A DNA stretch of 64,000 bases, taken from NCBI GenBank assembly GCA_938048455.1, contig CALIUY010000021.1:1-64000 (forward strand), read 5' to 3'. The DNA comes from an uncultured Desulfobacterales bacterium (GTDB lineage Bacteria > Desulfobacterota > Desulfobacteria > Desulfobacterales > SpSt-501). Both the position numbers and the translations under genes were made by a program. Positions 8,177 to 17,721 of the stretch are shown piece by piece (position 1 is the first letter of the stretch; each line of letters starts with the position of its first letter). The notes under the pieces were generated by a model, which was not told where the DNA came from, ran no database searches, and was given only the letters and a program-made list of their open reading frames with translations.

Positions 8177-9121
8177 ATGCTGCGCTATTTTCTCACCAAG
8201 CTCGCCACCCTGGTTGTGCTGCTGTTTCTCGTCTCCCTGACCGTCTTCACGGTCCTCTTCGTCCTGCCCGGGGATCCGGCCCAGATCATCCTCGGGATTC
8301 ATGCCACGCCGGAGTCGCTGGCGCGGCTGCGCGCCGATCTCGGCCTCGACCGACCGTTCTTCGCCCAGTACGCGGACTGGGTCGGAAACCTGGTGCAAGG
8401 CCGAAGCGCGCTTTCGATCCACTACAAGATGCCCGTCTTCGAGCTCGTCGCCAGCCGGCTCGCCGTGACCGGGCCGCTCGCCCTGCTCGCCATGGTTTTC
8501 GCCGTCGTCTTCGCCCTGCCGCTCGGGATCTACGCCGCGCGCCACCAGAACCGGCCCCAGGACCTCGCCGTCATGACCTTCACCCAGCTCGGGCTGGCCA
8601 CACCGGAGTTCTGGCTGGGGATCCTCCTCGTGCTGTTCTTCTCGGTCGAGCTCAACTGGTTTGCGGCCGGAGGGTTCCCGGGCTGGCAGGCCGACGCCTG
8701 GGGGTCGCTCAAGGCGCTCTTGCTCCCGGCCTTCGCCCTGGGGATCATCCGCGCGGCGATCCTCGCGCGCCTCACGCGCTCCTCGATGCTCGACGTCCTG
8801 CGCGAGGATTACATCCGTACGGCGCGGGCCAAGGGGCTGCGCGAGCGCACGGTGATCTACGTCCACGCGCTGCGCAACGCCCTCATCCCCGTGCTCACGA
8901 TCCTGGGGTTGCAGCTCGGCCAGCTGCTCGCCGGGGCGATCATCATCGAAAACGTCTTCTTCCTCCCCGGCCTGGGGCGGCTGGTCTTCACCGCGATCGG
9001 GATGCGCGACCTTCCGGTCGTGCGCGATGTGGTCCTGCTCATGGCCGCGGCGGTCGTCTTCGTGAACTTTCTGGTCGACATCGCCTACGCCGCGGTCGAC
9101 CCGCGGATCGAGCTGCACTGA
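8177..9121 (+). CDS. dppB: peptide-type ABC transporter permease (DppB family)
   Basis: 314 residues with about six membrane helices; MLRYFLTKLATLVVLLFLVSL is the usual first helix. Mid-protein blocks GLATPEFWLGILLVLFF and the cytoplasmic EAA-like loop (RTARAKGLRERTVIYVHAL) contact the ATPases. The ATG at 8177 is chosen by family start, yet no Shine-Dalgarno sequence precedes it: the preceding bases are the tail of the hairpin and GTTTCCC. It pairs with the next gene to form the channel in the inner membrane. Confidence 0.95.
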   Translation: MLRYFLTKLATLVVLLFLVSLTVFTVLFVLPGDPAQIILGIHATPESLARLRADLGLDRPFFAQYADWVGNLVQGRSALSIHYKMPVFELVASRLAVTGPLALLAMVFAVVFALPLGIYAARHQNRPQDLAVMTFTQLGLATPEFWLGILLVLFFSVELNWFAAGGFPGWQADAWGSLKALLLPAFALGIIRAAILARLTRSSMLDVLREDYIRTARAKGLRERTVIYVHALRNALIPVLTILGLQLGQLLAGAIIIENVFFLPGLGRLVFTAIGMRDLPVVRDVVLLMAAAVVFVNFLVDIAYAAVDPRIELH

Positions 9122-9132
9122 AGAGAAGGACG

Positions 9133-9957
9133 ATGCGGCGGTTTTTCGGCAACAAGAACTTCACCGTGGGCTTCCTCCTCTCGGCCGCGGTCGTGCTCGC
9201 CGCGGCCCTGAGTCTGCTGTGGACGCCTTACGACCCCAACCGCATGAGCGCTCTCGAGCGGCTGGAGGGGCCCTCGCTGCGGCATCCCCTGGGGACCGAC
9301 CAGTACGGCCGCGACACGTTGAGCCGCATTCTCGCCGGGGCGGTGAACTCGATTCTCGTCGGCCTGGTCACGGTGGCGATCGGTCTCGTCCTCGGAGTGG
9401 CCCTTGGGCTGCTCGCCGCCTACGGGGGAAGGGCGGCGGACGAGGCGATCATGCGCCTGGCCGACCTCCTCTTCGGGTTCCCCGCGGTGCTGACCGCGAT
9501 CCTCATCACCTCGATCCTCGGCCCATCCATGGTGAACGCAATGCTTGCGATCGGGATTTTCTACATCCCGGTCTTCGCCCGCCTGACGCGGGCCGTCGCC
9601 CGGGTCGTCTGGGAAAAGGAGTTCATCGCCGCGGCGCGGGCGAGCGGAATCGGGGAGCTGGCGATCGTGCGGCGCCATGTGCTGCCGAACATTCTCTCGC
9701 CGCTTCTCATCCAGGGGACGATCCAGTTCGCGGTCGCGATTCTCGCCGAGGCGGGCCTGAGCTACCTCGGCCTCGGAACCCAGCCCCCGCACGCCTCCTG
9801 GGGTCGCATGCTGAACGAGGCCCAAACCTTCCTCGACACAAGCCCCTGGATGGCGATCTTCCCGGGTCTGGCCATCGCCTGGGCGGTCCTCGGCTTCAAC
9901 CTGATGGGCGACGGCCTGCGGGACGTGCTCGACCCCAAGATGGCGCGGCTGCGCTGA
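9133..9957 (+). CDS. dppC: peptide-type ABC transporter permease (DppC family)
   Basis: 274 residues, ATG behind GAAGGACG, 11 bases after dppB. DppC-family features: N-terminal helix followed by HPLGTDQYGRDTLSR, the conserved lead-in to the permease core, and the EAA loop AARASGIGELAIVRRHVLP. Later block GLSYLGLGTQPPHASWG is characteristic. Five to six membrane helices. It is the second subunit of the channel. Confidence 0.95.
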   Translation: MRRFFGNKNFTVGFLLSAAVVLAAALSLLWTPYDPNRMSALERLEGPSLRHPLGTDQYGRDTLSRILAGAVNSILVGLVTVAIGLVLGVALGLLAAYGGRAADEAIMRLADLLFGFPAVLTAILITSILGPSMVNAMLAIGIFYIPVFARLTRAVARVVWEKEFIAAARASGIGELAIVRRHVLPNILSPLLIQGTIQFAVAILAEAGLSYLGLGTQPPHASWGRMLNEAQTFLDTSPWMAIFPGLAIAWAVLGFNLMGDGLRDVLDPKMARLR

Positions 9958-9977
9958 AGACGGAAAGGAATTGCGCG

Positions 9978-11261
9978 ATGGTCTCTGCGGATCTCATCGA
10001 CCGGGTGCTCGACCGGCTCGATCCGGCGGAAGTGATCGAGCTCGCCGCGGCCCTCGTGCGCATCAACTCGGTCTTCGACCCCGAGGCCGGAACGAGCGAG
10101 CAGGAGGCGGCCGGGTTCGTCGCCCGCTGGGCCGAACGGCAGGGCTTCGCCGTCCTCGTCGAGGAGGCCGCCCCGCGGCGGCCGAACGTGATCGTGACCC
10201 ACGAGGGCTCCCCCGGAGGCAAACGAACCCTCATGTTCGAGGGCCACACCGACGTCGTGACCGCCGGCGATCCCGCCGCCTGGACGCACCCGCCGTTTGC
10301 GGCGACGATCGTCGGCCGCCGCATGTACGGCCGGGGGGCAAACGACACCAAGGGGAACCTGGCCGCCATGCTCTGCGCCATGGCGGCGCTGCGCCGCGCG
10401 GGGGTCCCCCTCTACGGCGACATCCTGGGCGGGGTCCTCTGCGACGAGGAGGGAGCCATGACCGGGGTGCAGGATTTCATCCGCCGCGGCCATGCCGACC
10501 GCGTGAGCGCGGCGGTGATCTGCGAGCCCCAGGACGGTCTGATCTGTACGAGCCAGAAAGGGGCGGTCCGCGCGCGCTTCACGATCACCGGCCGCATGTG
10601 CCACGGCGCGATGCCCCTTTCGGGCCTGAACCCGGCCCCCGCCGTGGCCGAGATCATCCGGGGGCTCCAGGCGCTCGAGGAAGAAGCCTGCCGCCGCCTC
10701 GGGCGCGACCCCGACCTGAACTGGCCGAGCTTCACCCCGACCGTGATCCAGGCCCCGCCCGAGGGGCCGGCGCAGCTGAACGTCGTCCCCTCCCGCGCGG
10801 TCGTCCTGGTCGACGTGCGCACGATTCCGCGTCAATCCCATCCCGCGATCGTCGCCGGCCTCGAGCGGCTCGCCGCGGAAACGCGGCGCCGGGTGCGCGA
10901 GGCGACCCTCGCCCGCGACGCCGAGCTCGGCGTCTCCCGCGACCCCGAACTCGGCGTCGACCTCGAGATCTTGAGCGACCGTCCCTGCACGCAGACCGAT
11001 CGGGGCGAGCCGGTCGTGCGCGCGGCGGCCTGGGCGACACGGGCGGTGACGGGACGCGAGCCCGTCTACGGCGGGGTCCCGGGGGCGACCGACGGGACGT
11101 TTCTTTCGGCCTGGAAAAGAATCCCGATCGTCACCCTGGGCGCGGGCCTCCGGGAAATCCCCCACCAGGTCGACGAGTGGGTCGACGTGGACCAGCTCGT
11201 CGAAACGGCCCGGATCTACGCCCTGACCGCACTCGCCTATCTCGGGAGCCCGCCGCCGTGA
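9978..11261 (+). CDS. M20-family metallohydrolase (ArgE/DapE-like)
   Basis: 427 residues. M20 metal ligands are readable: GHTDVV (His), GANDTKGN (bridging Asp), DEEGAM (catalytic and ligand Glu), CEP (Glu) and the C-terminal IPHQVDE (His). The lid domain lies between. The family removes N-acyl groups or cleaves small peptides. The gene sits inside the transporter operon, between the permease and ATPase genes, and overlaps the next gene (GTGA). It therefore probably processes the imported substrate in the cytosol. Acetylornithine deacetylase or desuccinylase activity is possible, but no biosynthetic neighbours support it. Confidence 0.88.
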   Translation: MVSADLIDRVLDRLDPAEVIELAAALVRINSVFDPEAGTSEQEAAGFVARWAERQGFAVLVEEAAPRRPNVIVTHEGSPGGKRTLMFEGHTDVVTAGDPAAWTHPPFAATIVGRRMYGRGANDTKGNLAAMLCAMAALRRAGVPLYGDILGGVLCDEEGAMTGVQDFIRRGHADRVSAAVICEPQDGLICTSQKGAVRARFTITGRMCHGAMPLSGLNPAPAVAEIIRGLQALEEEACRRLGRDPDLNWPSFTPTVIQAPPEGPAQLNVVPSRAVVLVDVRTIPRQSHPAIVAGLERLAAETRRRVREATLARDAELGVSRDPELGVDLEILSDRPCTQTDRGEPVVRAAAWATRAVTGREPVYGGVPGATDGTFLSAWKRIPIVTLGAGLREIPHQVDEWVDVDQLVETARIYALTALAYLGSPPP

Positions 11262-12268
11262 CCGACGAGGCGCTGCTTTCCATCGAGAATCTGCGCGTCC
11301 GCTTTCGCACCCCCGAGGGAACGGGGACGGCGGTCGACGGCGTCGATCTGGCGATCGCCGCGGGCGAAACCCTGGGCGTCGTGGGGGAGTCGGGGTGCGG
11401 GAAAAGCGTCACTGCGCTCGCCGTCTTGGGGCTGCTCGCGGCGCCGCCGGCCGAGATCGAGGCCGACGCGGTCCGCTTCGCCGGACGGGACCTGCTCGGG
11501 CTTTCCGCCGAGGAGCGCCGCCGCATCCGCGGCCGCGAGATCGCCATGATCTTTCAGGAGCCGATGACCTCGCTCAACCCGCTGCTCCCCATCGGGCGAC
11601 AGGTGGCCGAGCCCCTGCGGGTGCATCTGGAGCTGTCGGCCGCCGAGGCGCGCGACCTCGCCGCCACGTGGCTCGAGAAGGTCAAGATCCCCGACGCCCG
11701 TCGTCGCCTCGGAGACTTTCCGCACCAGCTCTCGGGCGGCATGCGCCAGCGGGTGATGATCGCCATGGCCATGGTCTGCCGCCCGCGGCTCTTGATCGCC
11801 GACGAGCCCACGACCGCCCTGGATGTCACCATCCAGGCCCAGATCCTCTCCTTGATGCGCGAGCTCAAGGAGGAGACGGGAACCGCGCTGCTGCTCATCA
11901 CCCACAACCTGGGTGTGGTCGCTCAGACGGCCTCCCGCGTGGTGGTCATGTACGCGGGGCAGATCGTCGAGGAAGCGCCGGTCGCGCGGCTCTTCGAGGA
12001 GCCCTTCCACCCCTACACCCGGGGGCTCCTCCGATCGATCCCCGTTCTGGGCGGCCGCACGGGCCTTGAAGCCGGCCGTCTGGCCGAAATTCCGGGGCTC
12101 GTGCCGGCGATCACCGAGCGCCTCGCGGGCTGCCGCTTCGCCGGCCGCTGCCCGCATGCCTTCGCCCTCTGCCGTGAAAACGCCCCCCCGCTTTTCGCCA
12201 TCGGTCCGGCGCATCACGCACGCTGCTGGCTGCAGGTTCACCCCGAACGGAGGCGGCGCGATGACTGA
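11258..12268 (+). CDS. dppD: peptide-type ABC transporter ATPase (DppD family)
   Basis: 336 residues starting with GTG overlapping the M20 stop codon. Walker A is [10 protein letters not shown], the signature LSGGMRQRV, and Walker [13 protein letters not shown]. The C-terminal oligopeptide-ATPase extension has a cysteine group ([15 protein letters not shown]). Peripheral inner-membrane subunit that energises the two permeases. Its end overlaps the next gene by 8 bases. Confidence 0.95.
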   Translation: MTDEALLSIENLRVRFRTPEGTGTAVDGVDLAIAAGETLGVVGESGCGKSVTALAVLGLLAAPPAEIEADAVRFAGRDLLGLSAEERRRIRGREIAMIFQEPMTSLNPLLPIGRQVAEPLRVHLELSAAEARDLAATWLEKVKIPDARRRLGDFPHQLSGGMRQRVMIAMAMVCRPRLLIADEPTTALDVTIQAQILSLMRELKEETGTALLLITHNLGVVAQTASRVVVMYAGQIVEEAPVARLFEEPFHPYTRGLLRSIPVLGGRTGLEAGRLAEIPGLVPAITERLAGCRFAGRCPHAFALCRENAPPLFAIGPAHHARCWLQVHPERRRRDD

Positions 12269-13295
12269 GAGGCCGCTGGTCCGCGCCGTGGACCTGACCA
12301 AGCGCTTCCCGATCGGAGGCGGGCTCTTTCGCCGGCCGCGGGCGTGGCTGCAGGCGGTGAACGGGGTCTCCTTTGCGATCTCCCGCGGCGAAAGCCTGGG
12401 GCTCGTGGGGGAGTCGGGCTGCGGCAAGTCGACGATCGGCCGCATGCTCCTCGGGCTGATCCCGCCCACCTCCGGCACGATCGCCTTCGACGGCATCGAC
12501 ATCGGCAAGCTCCCCCGCGCCGAGTTTTTGCGCCTGCGGCGGCGCATGCAAGTGATCTTCCAGGACCCCTACGCAAGCCTCGATCCGCGCATGACCGTCG
12601 AGGCCATCGTGACCGAGCCCCTCTTCGCCGGCCGTCCGCCGCGGCGCGCCGAACGGCGCCGCATCGCCGCCGGGCTGATCGAGCGCGTCGGCCTGCGGGC
12701 CTCCGATCTGGACCGCTACCCCCACGAGTTTTCCGGCGGCCAGCGGCAGCGGATCGGGATCGCCCGCGCCCTGTGCGTGCGCCCCGAGTTGATCGTGGCC
12801 GACGAGCCCGTGAGCGCGCTCGACGTCTCGATCCAGGCCCAGGTGATCAACCTGCTGCAGGACCTGCAGCGCGATTTCGGGCTCGCCTACCTGTTCATCT
12901 CCCACGACCTGAGCGTGGTCGAACACCTTTGCCGTCGCGTGGCGGTCATGTATCTCGGGGCGATCGTCGAGACCGCCCCCGCCTGGGACTTCAGCCGCCG
13001 GCCGCTTCACCCTTACACCGAGGCCCTGGTCGCCGCCGTGCCGGTTCCCGACGTGCGCCGCCCCCGGCCGCCGTTCCGCATGGAGGGCGATGTCCCCAGC
13101 CCCATCGATCCGCCGCCGGGATGCCCTTTCCACCCGCGCTGTCCCTACGCCTTCGACCCCTGCCCCCGCGCGACCCCTCCGCTCGTTGAGGCCGCGCCGG
13201 GCCGCGAGGTCGCCTGTTGGTTGAACGACGGCCGGGGGCTTTCCGCCCCTGCGACCGCCTCACCATCCCCCGCGAAAGGAGAACTTCACGCATGA
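12261..13295 (+). CDS. dppF: peptide-type ABC transporter ATPase (DppF family)
   Basis: 344 residues, start inside the dppD end. Walker [12 protein letters not shown], signature [10 protein letters not shown], Walker [13 protein letters not shown]. The C-terminal Cys motif [14 protein letters not shown] matches that of dppD. It forms the heterodimeric motor with DppD. The stop overlaps the panB ATG. Confidence 0.95.
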   Translation: MTERPLVRAVDLTKRFPIGGGLFRRPRAWLQAVNGVSFAISRGESLGLVGESGCGKSTIGRMLLGLIPPTSGTIAFDGIDIGKLPRAEFLRLRRRMQVIFQDPYASLDPRMTVEAIVTEPLFAGRPPRRAERRRIAAGLIERVGLRASDLDRYPHEFSGGQRQRIGIARALCVRPELIVADEPVSALDVSIQAQVINLLQDLQRDFGLAYLFISHDLSVVEHLCRRVAVMYLGAIVETAPAWDFSRRPLHPYTEALVAAVPVPDVRRPRPPFRMEGDVPSPIDPPPGCPFHPRCPYAFDPCPRATPPLVEAAPGREVACWLNDGRGLSAPATASPSPAKGELHA

Positions 13296-14146
13296 GCCGT
13301 CCCAAGGTCACCATTCAGGACATCCAGAAAGCGAAAGAGGAGCAACGCAAGCTCGTCATGGTCACGGCCTACGACTACCCCTTCGGGTTGATGGCCGACG
13401 AGGCCGAAGTCGATATCGTGCTGGTCGGGGATTCCCTCGGCATGGTGGTGATGGGGCTTTCCGGAACGGTGCCGGTCACCATGGAGCACATGATCCACCA
13501 CATCCAGGCCGTGATGCGCGGCTGCAAGAGCCCGCTCGTCGTGGGCGACATGCCTTTCATGAGCTACAACACCTCGATCCGCGAGGCGATCGCCAATGCG
13601 GGGCGGCTGATCAAGGAAGGCGGCTGCGACGTGGTGAAACTCGAAGGGGGGGTTCACTTCGCGCCCACGGTGGAAGCGATCGTCAAGGCGGGCATCCCCG
13701 TTCAGGGGCACATCGGCCTGACTCCCCAGACGGCGAGCGCGCTCGGCGGCTTCAAGATGCAGGGCAAGGACGCGGCGGCGGCCAAGCAGATCGTGGACGA
13801 CGCCAAGGCCCTGGAAGAGGCCGGCGTCTTTTCGATCATCCTCGAGGCGGTCCCCGCGCCGCTCGGCAAGCTCGTCGCCGAGGCCGTCCGCGTGCCGGTG
13901 ATCGGGATCGGCGCCGGCCCCGACGTCGACGGCCAGGTTCTCGTCACCCACGACATGATCGGCCTCTTCGACCGCTTCGTCCCCAAGTTCGTGAAGCAGT
14001 ACACGAAAATCCGGCCGATCATCCTCGAGGCGCTGCAGGCCTACCGGAAGGAGGTGCAGGCCGGCGCCTTTCCCGGCCCCGAGCACAGCTTCAAGATGCC
14101 CGAGGCCACCCTGGCGGAGCTCAAGCGCCTGGTCGCAAAAGGCTGA
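13292..14146 (+). CDS. panB: 3-methyl-2-oxobutanoate hydroxymethyltransferase
   Basis: 284 residues. It transfers a hydroxymethyl group from methylene-tetrahydrofolate to 2-oxoisovalerate to make ketopantoate for CoA synthesis. The start [11 protein letters not shown] follows AAAGGAGAA. Family blocks: [30 protein letters not shown], and SIILEAVP with the catalytic Glu. It overlaps dppF by four bases, so it appears to be translated as the last gene of the transporter operon. That is an unusual partner for panB; panC is not adjacent. Confidence 0.95.
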   Translation: MSRPKVTIQDIQKAKEEQRKLVMVTAYDYPFGLMADEAEVDIVLVGDSLGMVVMGLSGTVPVTMEHMIHHIQAVMRGCKSPLVVGDMPFMSYNTSIREAIANAGRLIKEGGCDVVKLEGGVHFAPTVEAIVKAGIPVQGHIGLTPQTASALGGFKMQGKDAAAAKQIVDDAKALEEAGVFSIILEAVPAPLGKLVAEAVRVPVIGIGAGPDVDGQVLVTHDMIGLFDRFVPKFVKQYTKIRPIILEALQAYRKEVQAGAFPGPEHSFKMPEATLAELKRLVAKG

Positions 14147-14171
14147 ACGAACCGGGGGAAAACGGAGAGCC

Positions 14172-17147
14172 TCAGATGCGGTGGAGCTCGAGCGGCTCGG
14201 CCAGCCGCCGGTTCGCCTGCGCGAGGCTCTCTTCGCTTCCGATCACGGCCACCGAGGCCCCCTTCAGCCCCTCGGGCAGCCAGCGTTCGGCCGCGGCCGC
14301 GACCGCACGGCGGTCGAGAGCGAGCAGCCGCGCCTTGAATTCGCGCCGCAGCTCGTCGGAGAGCCCGATCAGGCGGCGGGCGAAGGCCTTGCGGGCGGCG
14401 GGCCCCGGGGGGTCCGGTTTGTCGATGTCCGCGCAGACCTGGAGCAAGGCCTCGTGGATGTCGTTCTCCGTGACCTCCCCGCTCCGCAGGAAGGCCGGAG
14501 CGGCCTCGAAAACCGCGAGCGTCTCGACGATGTGCGGATCGCGGTAGGAGGCGAGGCTGAAGACGCCCTCCTCCGGGTTGTAGACGGCGAACCCGCCGTA
14601 AGCTCCGCCCTTCTCGCGGATCTCGCGGTGAAGAAAGAGCGCGCGCAGCAGTTTCGCGGTCACGGCAAGCGCGGGGGCGTCCTCGTGGGCGAAGCGCACG
14701 ACCGGAAGGGAGGCGGCGACGAAGTTCACGGCCGTCGCCGTGCTCCAGCCTTCGCGGATGCGCGGGCCGTGGGACTCCGGGCCGTCGAGGCGGAAACGGC
14801 GCTCCCCTTGCCCGGGCAATGCGGGCAAGAGCGCCGCGGCCTGCTCCTCCGCCGCCCGCACGGCCGCCTCTTCGCCGATCAGGGCGAGCTCCAGGTTCGG
14901 ACGCCGGAACAGGGCCTCGCCCAGGCGCGACAGCTTCGCCGCGAGAAGATCGAGGCGCTTCGCGTCGAGCGTCTCGGTCAGCCGCTTGACGGCGAGCAGC
15001 TGGTGGATCCCCCCCCAGGCTTCGCTCAAGGCCCGGGTGCGCGAGAAGTTGCGCTCGGCGAGCGAAATCGCCAGCCGGTGTCCCTGGTGCACGACCCCGG
15101 CTTCGAGCCCCGCGCGGTATTCGAGGAGAAGATTTCGCAGCCGGGTGCGGTCGCCGAAGTCGTATTCGGCGAGGAGCTCGGTCAAGAGCGCGAACATCGG
15201 CTCCAGGTTTCTCTCCAGGGCCTTCGCCGAGAGGGTCGCAAACGCCAGGGCTTCCCCTTCCCCGTCGAATGCGCTGTGCGGCGCCGCCGTCAGTCCCAGA
15301 CCGCCGGTCACGGCCTCGATCCAGCGCGCCATGGCCGCATAATCGCGGCGACGGGTCCCGATCCTCGTGAAGCTGTGGCAGAAGAAGGAAACGAGGGGGT
15401 GCAGCTCTTCGGGAATGCCGCCGCCGCCGGCGGCGGCCGCGAGGTAGAAAATCCCGGAGGTCGGCTGCTCGAAGCAGAGCAGCGGAAGCGTTTCGCCCCC
15501 CCGGCTCGGAGAGACGCCGGGAACCTCGGAGGGAATGTCCTCCCGCGCGAGCGTCGGAAGACAGGAGAGATCCTCGCGCGCCTCCTGCAGGCGGCGCAAG
15601 GCCTCGGCCTGCTCGCGCACGCGCCGCTCCTGCTGCGGGTCAAGACCGCGGCGGATCTCTTCGAGCAGCCGTTGCTCGCGCTCCTCCTCGCGTGCGGCGA
15701 GCTCCGGGTCGGGGTGCAGCGCGAAGCGCAGGCGGTGCGGGTTTGCGAGAAACCAGCGCTCGATCCGGCCCTCGAAGAAGCGGCCGTGCTCGACGCCGCG
15801 CCGGATCGCGGCCAAATCCTCCTCGAAACGAAGCACCCGCAGAGGGTCCCCGCCGTGGATCCAGGGGCCGGCGATCTCCAGCAGCAGTTTCAAACCGTAG
15901 GGGTAGGGGGTGTTGGTCACCTCGCGGCGGTGAAATTCCAACTGGTGGATCGCGGCCTCGATGCGCTCGGGCTCGATGCCGTCGGCGACAAGCCGCCCGA
16001 GCGTTTCGAGGACGATCCCTTCGACGGCCTCCTCGTCTGCGGCGCGCACCTCTTTCAGGCCGGCGGCGAACCGGGTGTCCCGCGGTTCGGGGTCGAAGCC
16101 GGAGCCGTCGGAAAGCGCCGCCCCCAGCCCGGAATCGATCAGCGCCTTGCGCAACGGGGCGGCGGCGGTTCCGAGAAGCATCTGGTCGAGCAGGACGAGC
16201 GCCAGCACCTCGGCCGTGTCGCGGACGTCGCAGGCGAGCCAGGCGACGCAGGCCTGGTGCTTTTGGGTCGGGTCCTCCCCCGGGGGGATCGGGTAGGCGG
16301 CCGCGGCCCTGCGCGGTGCATTCCAGCGCGGCTGGGGGGCGACCTCCGGGGCGGCAGCCGCCGCGGCGAAGCGCGTGAGCACCTGCCGTTCGACGAAGGC
16401 GAGATGATCCTCCAAGGGCAGGTCCCCGTAGCTGTAGAAAAAGGCGTTGCTCGGGTGGTAATGGCGGCGGTGGAACTCCCGCAGGCCCTCCCAGGTGAGC
16501 CGCGGGATCTCCTGCGGGTCCCCGCCCGAGTTGTGGGCGTAGGTCGTGTCCGGGCAAAGGGCCTGCTGCAGGCGGCGGACCATGACCTGGTCGGGCGAGG
16601 ACATCGCCCCCTTCATCTCGTTGTAGACGACCCCCCGGAAGACGAGCCGCTCGGAGCCCCCCGATCCGGGTTCGAACTCCAGACGGTGGCCCTCCTGGCG
16701 GAAGCTCAGCTCCTCCAGACGCGGGAAAAAGGCCGCATCGAGATAGACCGAAAGCAGGTTGGCGAAGTCCTTGCGGTTCTGGGTGGCGAAGGGATAGGAG
16801 GTCCAGTCGGAGCTCGTAAAGGCGTTCATGAAGGTGCTCAGGCTGCGCTTGAGCATGGCGAAGAAGGGGTCGCGGACGGGGTAGCGCTCCGAGCCGCAGA
16901 GAACGACGTGCTCGAGGATATGGGCGACCCCCGTCGAGTCGGCGGGCACGGTCCGGAAGGTGACGCCGAAAGCGTTCTCCCGGTCGTCCCGCTGGATGTG
17001 GATCCAGCGTGCGCCGGTCGGACCGTGGCGCAGCTCGTGGAACACGGCCCGGATCCAGGCAAGTTCCTCGACCCGTCGCACCTCCCAGCCCTGGATCGTG
17101 GCCCCGGGAAGAAAGGGCTGTTGCGCACCGCGCTCGATCGACGCCAT
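14172..17147 (-). CDS. M16C-family metalloprotease (PreP/Cym1-like)
   Basis: 991 residues, close to the ~1000 of presequence protease homologues. The inverted zinc motif is H76-I-L-E79-H80 (AHILEHVVLCGS), followed by YNEMKGAMSSP with the third metal ligand. Four M16-type domains joined by a long hinge are expected. A TTG lies 21 bases upstream, but the ATG at 17147 has GGAGG in front and was chosen. There is no signal peptide, so it is cytosolic. The role is degradation of peptides, perhaps cleaved signal or transit-type peptides. A second, unrelated-subfamily M16 protease with a signal peptide lies at 50745-53786. Confidence 0.92.
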   Translation of the reverse strand: MASIERGAQQPFLPGATIQGWEVRRVEELAWIRAVFHELRHGPTGARWIHIQRDDRENAFGVTFRTVPADSTGVAHILEHVVLCGSERYPVRDPFFAMLKRSLSTFMNAFTSSDWTSYPFATQNRKDFANLLSVYLDAAFFPRLEELSFRQEGHRLEFEPGSGGSERLVFRGVVYNEMKGAMSSPDQVMVRRLQQALCPDTTYAHNSGGDPQEIPRLTWEGLREFHRRHYHPSNAFFYSYGDLPLEDHLAFVERQVLTRFAAAAAAPEVAPQPRWNAPRRAAAAYPIPPGEDPTQKHQACVAWLACDVRDTAEVLALVLLDQMLLGTAAAPLRKALIDSGLGAALSDGSGFDPEPRDTRFAAGLKEVRAADEEAVEGIVLETLGRLVADGIEPERIEAAIHQLEFHRREVTNTPYPYGLKLLLEIAGPWIHGGDPLRVLRFEEDLAAIRRGVEHGRFFEGRIERWFLANPHRLRFALHPDPELAAREEEREQRLLEEIRRGLDPQQERRVREQAEALRRLQEAREDLSCLPTLAREDIPSEVPGVSPSRGGETLPLLCFEQPTSGIFYLAAAAGGGGIPEELHPLVSFFCHSFTRIGTRRRDYAAMARWIEAVTGGLGLTAAPHSAFDGEGEALAFATLSAKALERNLEPMFALLTELLAEYDFGDRTRLRNLLLEYRAGLEAGVVHQGHRLAISLAERNFSRTRALSEAWGGIHQLLAVKRLTETLDAKRLDLLAAKLSRLGEALFRRPNLELALIGEEAAVRAAEEQAAALLPALPGQGERRFRLDGPESHGPRIREGWSTATAVNFVAASLPVVRFAHEDAPALAVTAKLLRALFLHREIREKGGAYGGFAVYNPEEGVFSLASYRDPHIVETLAVFEAAPAFLRSGEVTENDIHEALLQVCADIDKPDPPGPAARKAFARRLIGLSDELRREFKARLLALDRRAVAAAAERWLPEGLKGASVAVIGSEESLAQANRRLAEPLELHRI

Positions 17148-17180
17148 GCCGCCTCCGCCACCGTGCAAGGATAATTGCGT

Positions 17181-17546
17181 TTACGCCGCGACGTAGAGGC
17201 CGCGTCCCTGCCGCTTGATCTTGCCCAGCTTGTAGAGCCGGAAGAGGATGTTGCGGATTTTCTTGTCGACGAAACCCGTCTTCGCCTGGATGTCGGCGAA
17301 GGTCATGCCGTTGCGGGAACGGCGGATGGCCTCGAGCACCAGGTCGGTCGCGGACCCCGCGGCCAGCCGGGCCGCCGCGCGTCTGCGGATCGCCACCCCC
17401 GAGGCGGCCTGGGCGACGAGCGTTTCCAGCCGGTCGAGACGGTTCAAGATCTTTTCCACATCCCTCTTGGTAGGAATCTGATAGGTCTGCATGAAGAACT
17501 TGACCATGGCGTCGAAGCTGACCGATTTTCCTTTTCTGCGGATCAT
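17181..17546 (-). CDS. small winged-helix protein with phasin-like N-terminal motif
   Basis: 121 basic residues behind AAGGAGGG. The N-terminal third reads YQIPTKRDVEKILNRLDRLE, which resembles the IPT-(K/R)-x-(D/E)-V plus coiled-coil stretch ending phasins and PhaE/PhaR polyester-synthase partners. The C-terminal half (LEAIRRSRNGMTFADIQAKTG...IRNILFRLYKLGKIKRQGRGLY) looks like a winged helix. A small DNA-binding regulator that oligomerises through the coil is the simplest reading. It has its own promoter-like sequence and is 33 bases upstream of the M16 gene on the same strand. Confidence 0.65.
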   Translation of the reverse strand: MIRRKGKSVSFDAMVKFFMQTYQIPTKRDVEKILNRLDRLETLVAQAASGVAIRRRAAARLAAGSATDLVLEAIRRSRNGMTFADIQAKTGFVDKKIRNILFRLYKLGKIKRQGRGLYVAA

Positions 17547-17597
17547 AAGCCCTCCTTCCCGCGCCGGAGGTTGACCGTCGCATCCGGCGGATGGGGC

Positions 17598-17626
17598 AAC
17601 CTAAACAGCGGAACTAGAAATGTCAA
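17598..17626 (-). promoter_or_regulatory. putative promoter of the winged-helix gene
   Basis: On the minus strand TTGACA (17621-17626), 17 bases, then TAGGTT (17598-17603). The -35 is perfect and the -10 poor. Confidence 0.4.
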
Positions 17627-17721
17627 GCAATCCGTCGGCTTATCGGAAGAAATCGGGATTGCCCGGCGATGCACGACCTGCTACGAAAAAGAGAAAACGG
17701 ATTCCTCCGGGAGCATCCGCC

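Noticed and set aside
14181-17174. 997-codon plus-strand frame opposite the PreP-like protease
   Set aside because: The HILEH zinc motif and M16 pattern lie on the minus strand; the plus frame is an antisense shadow.
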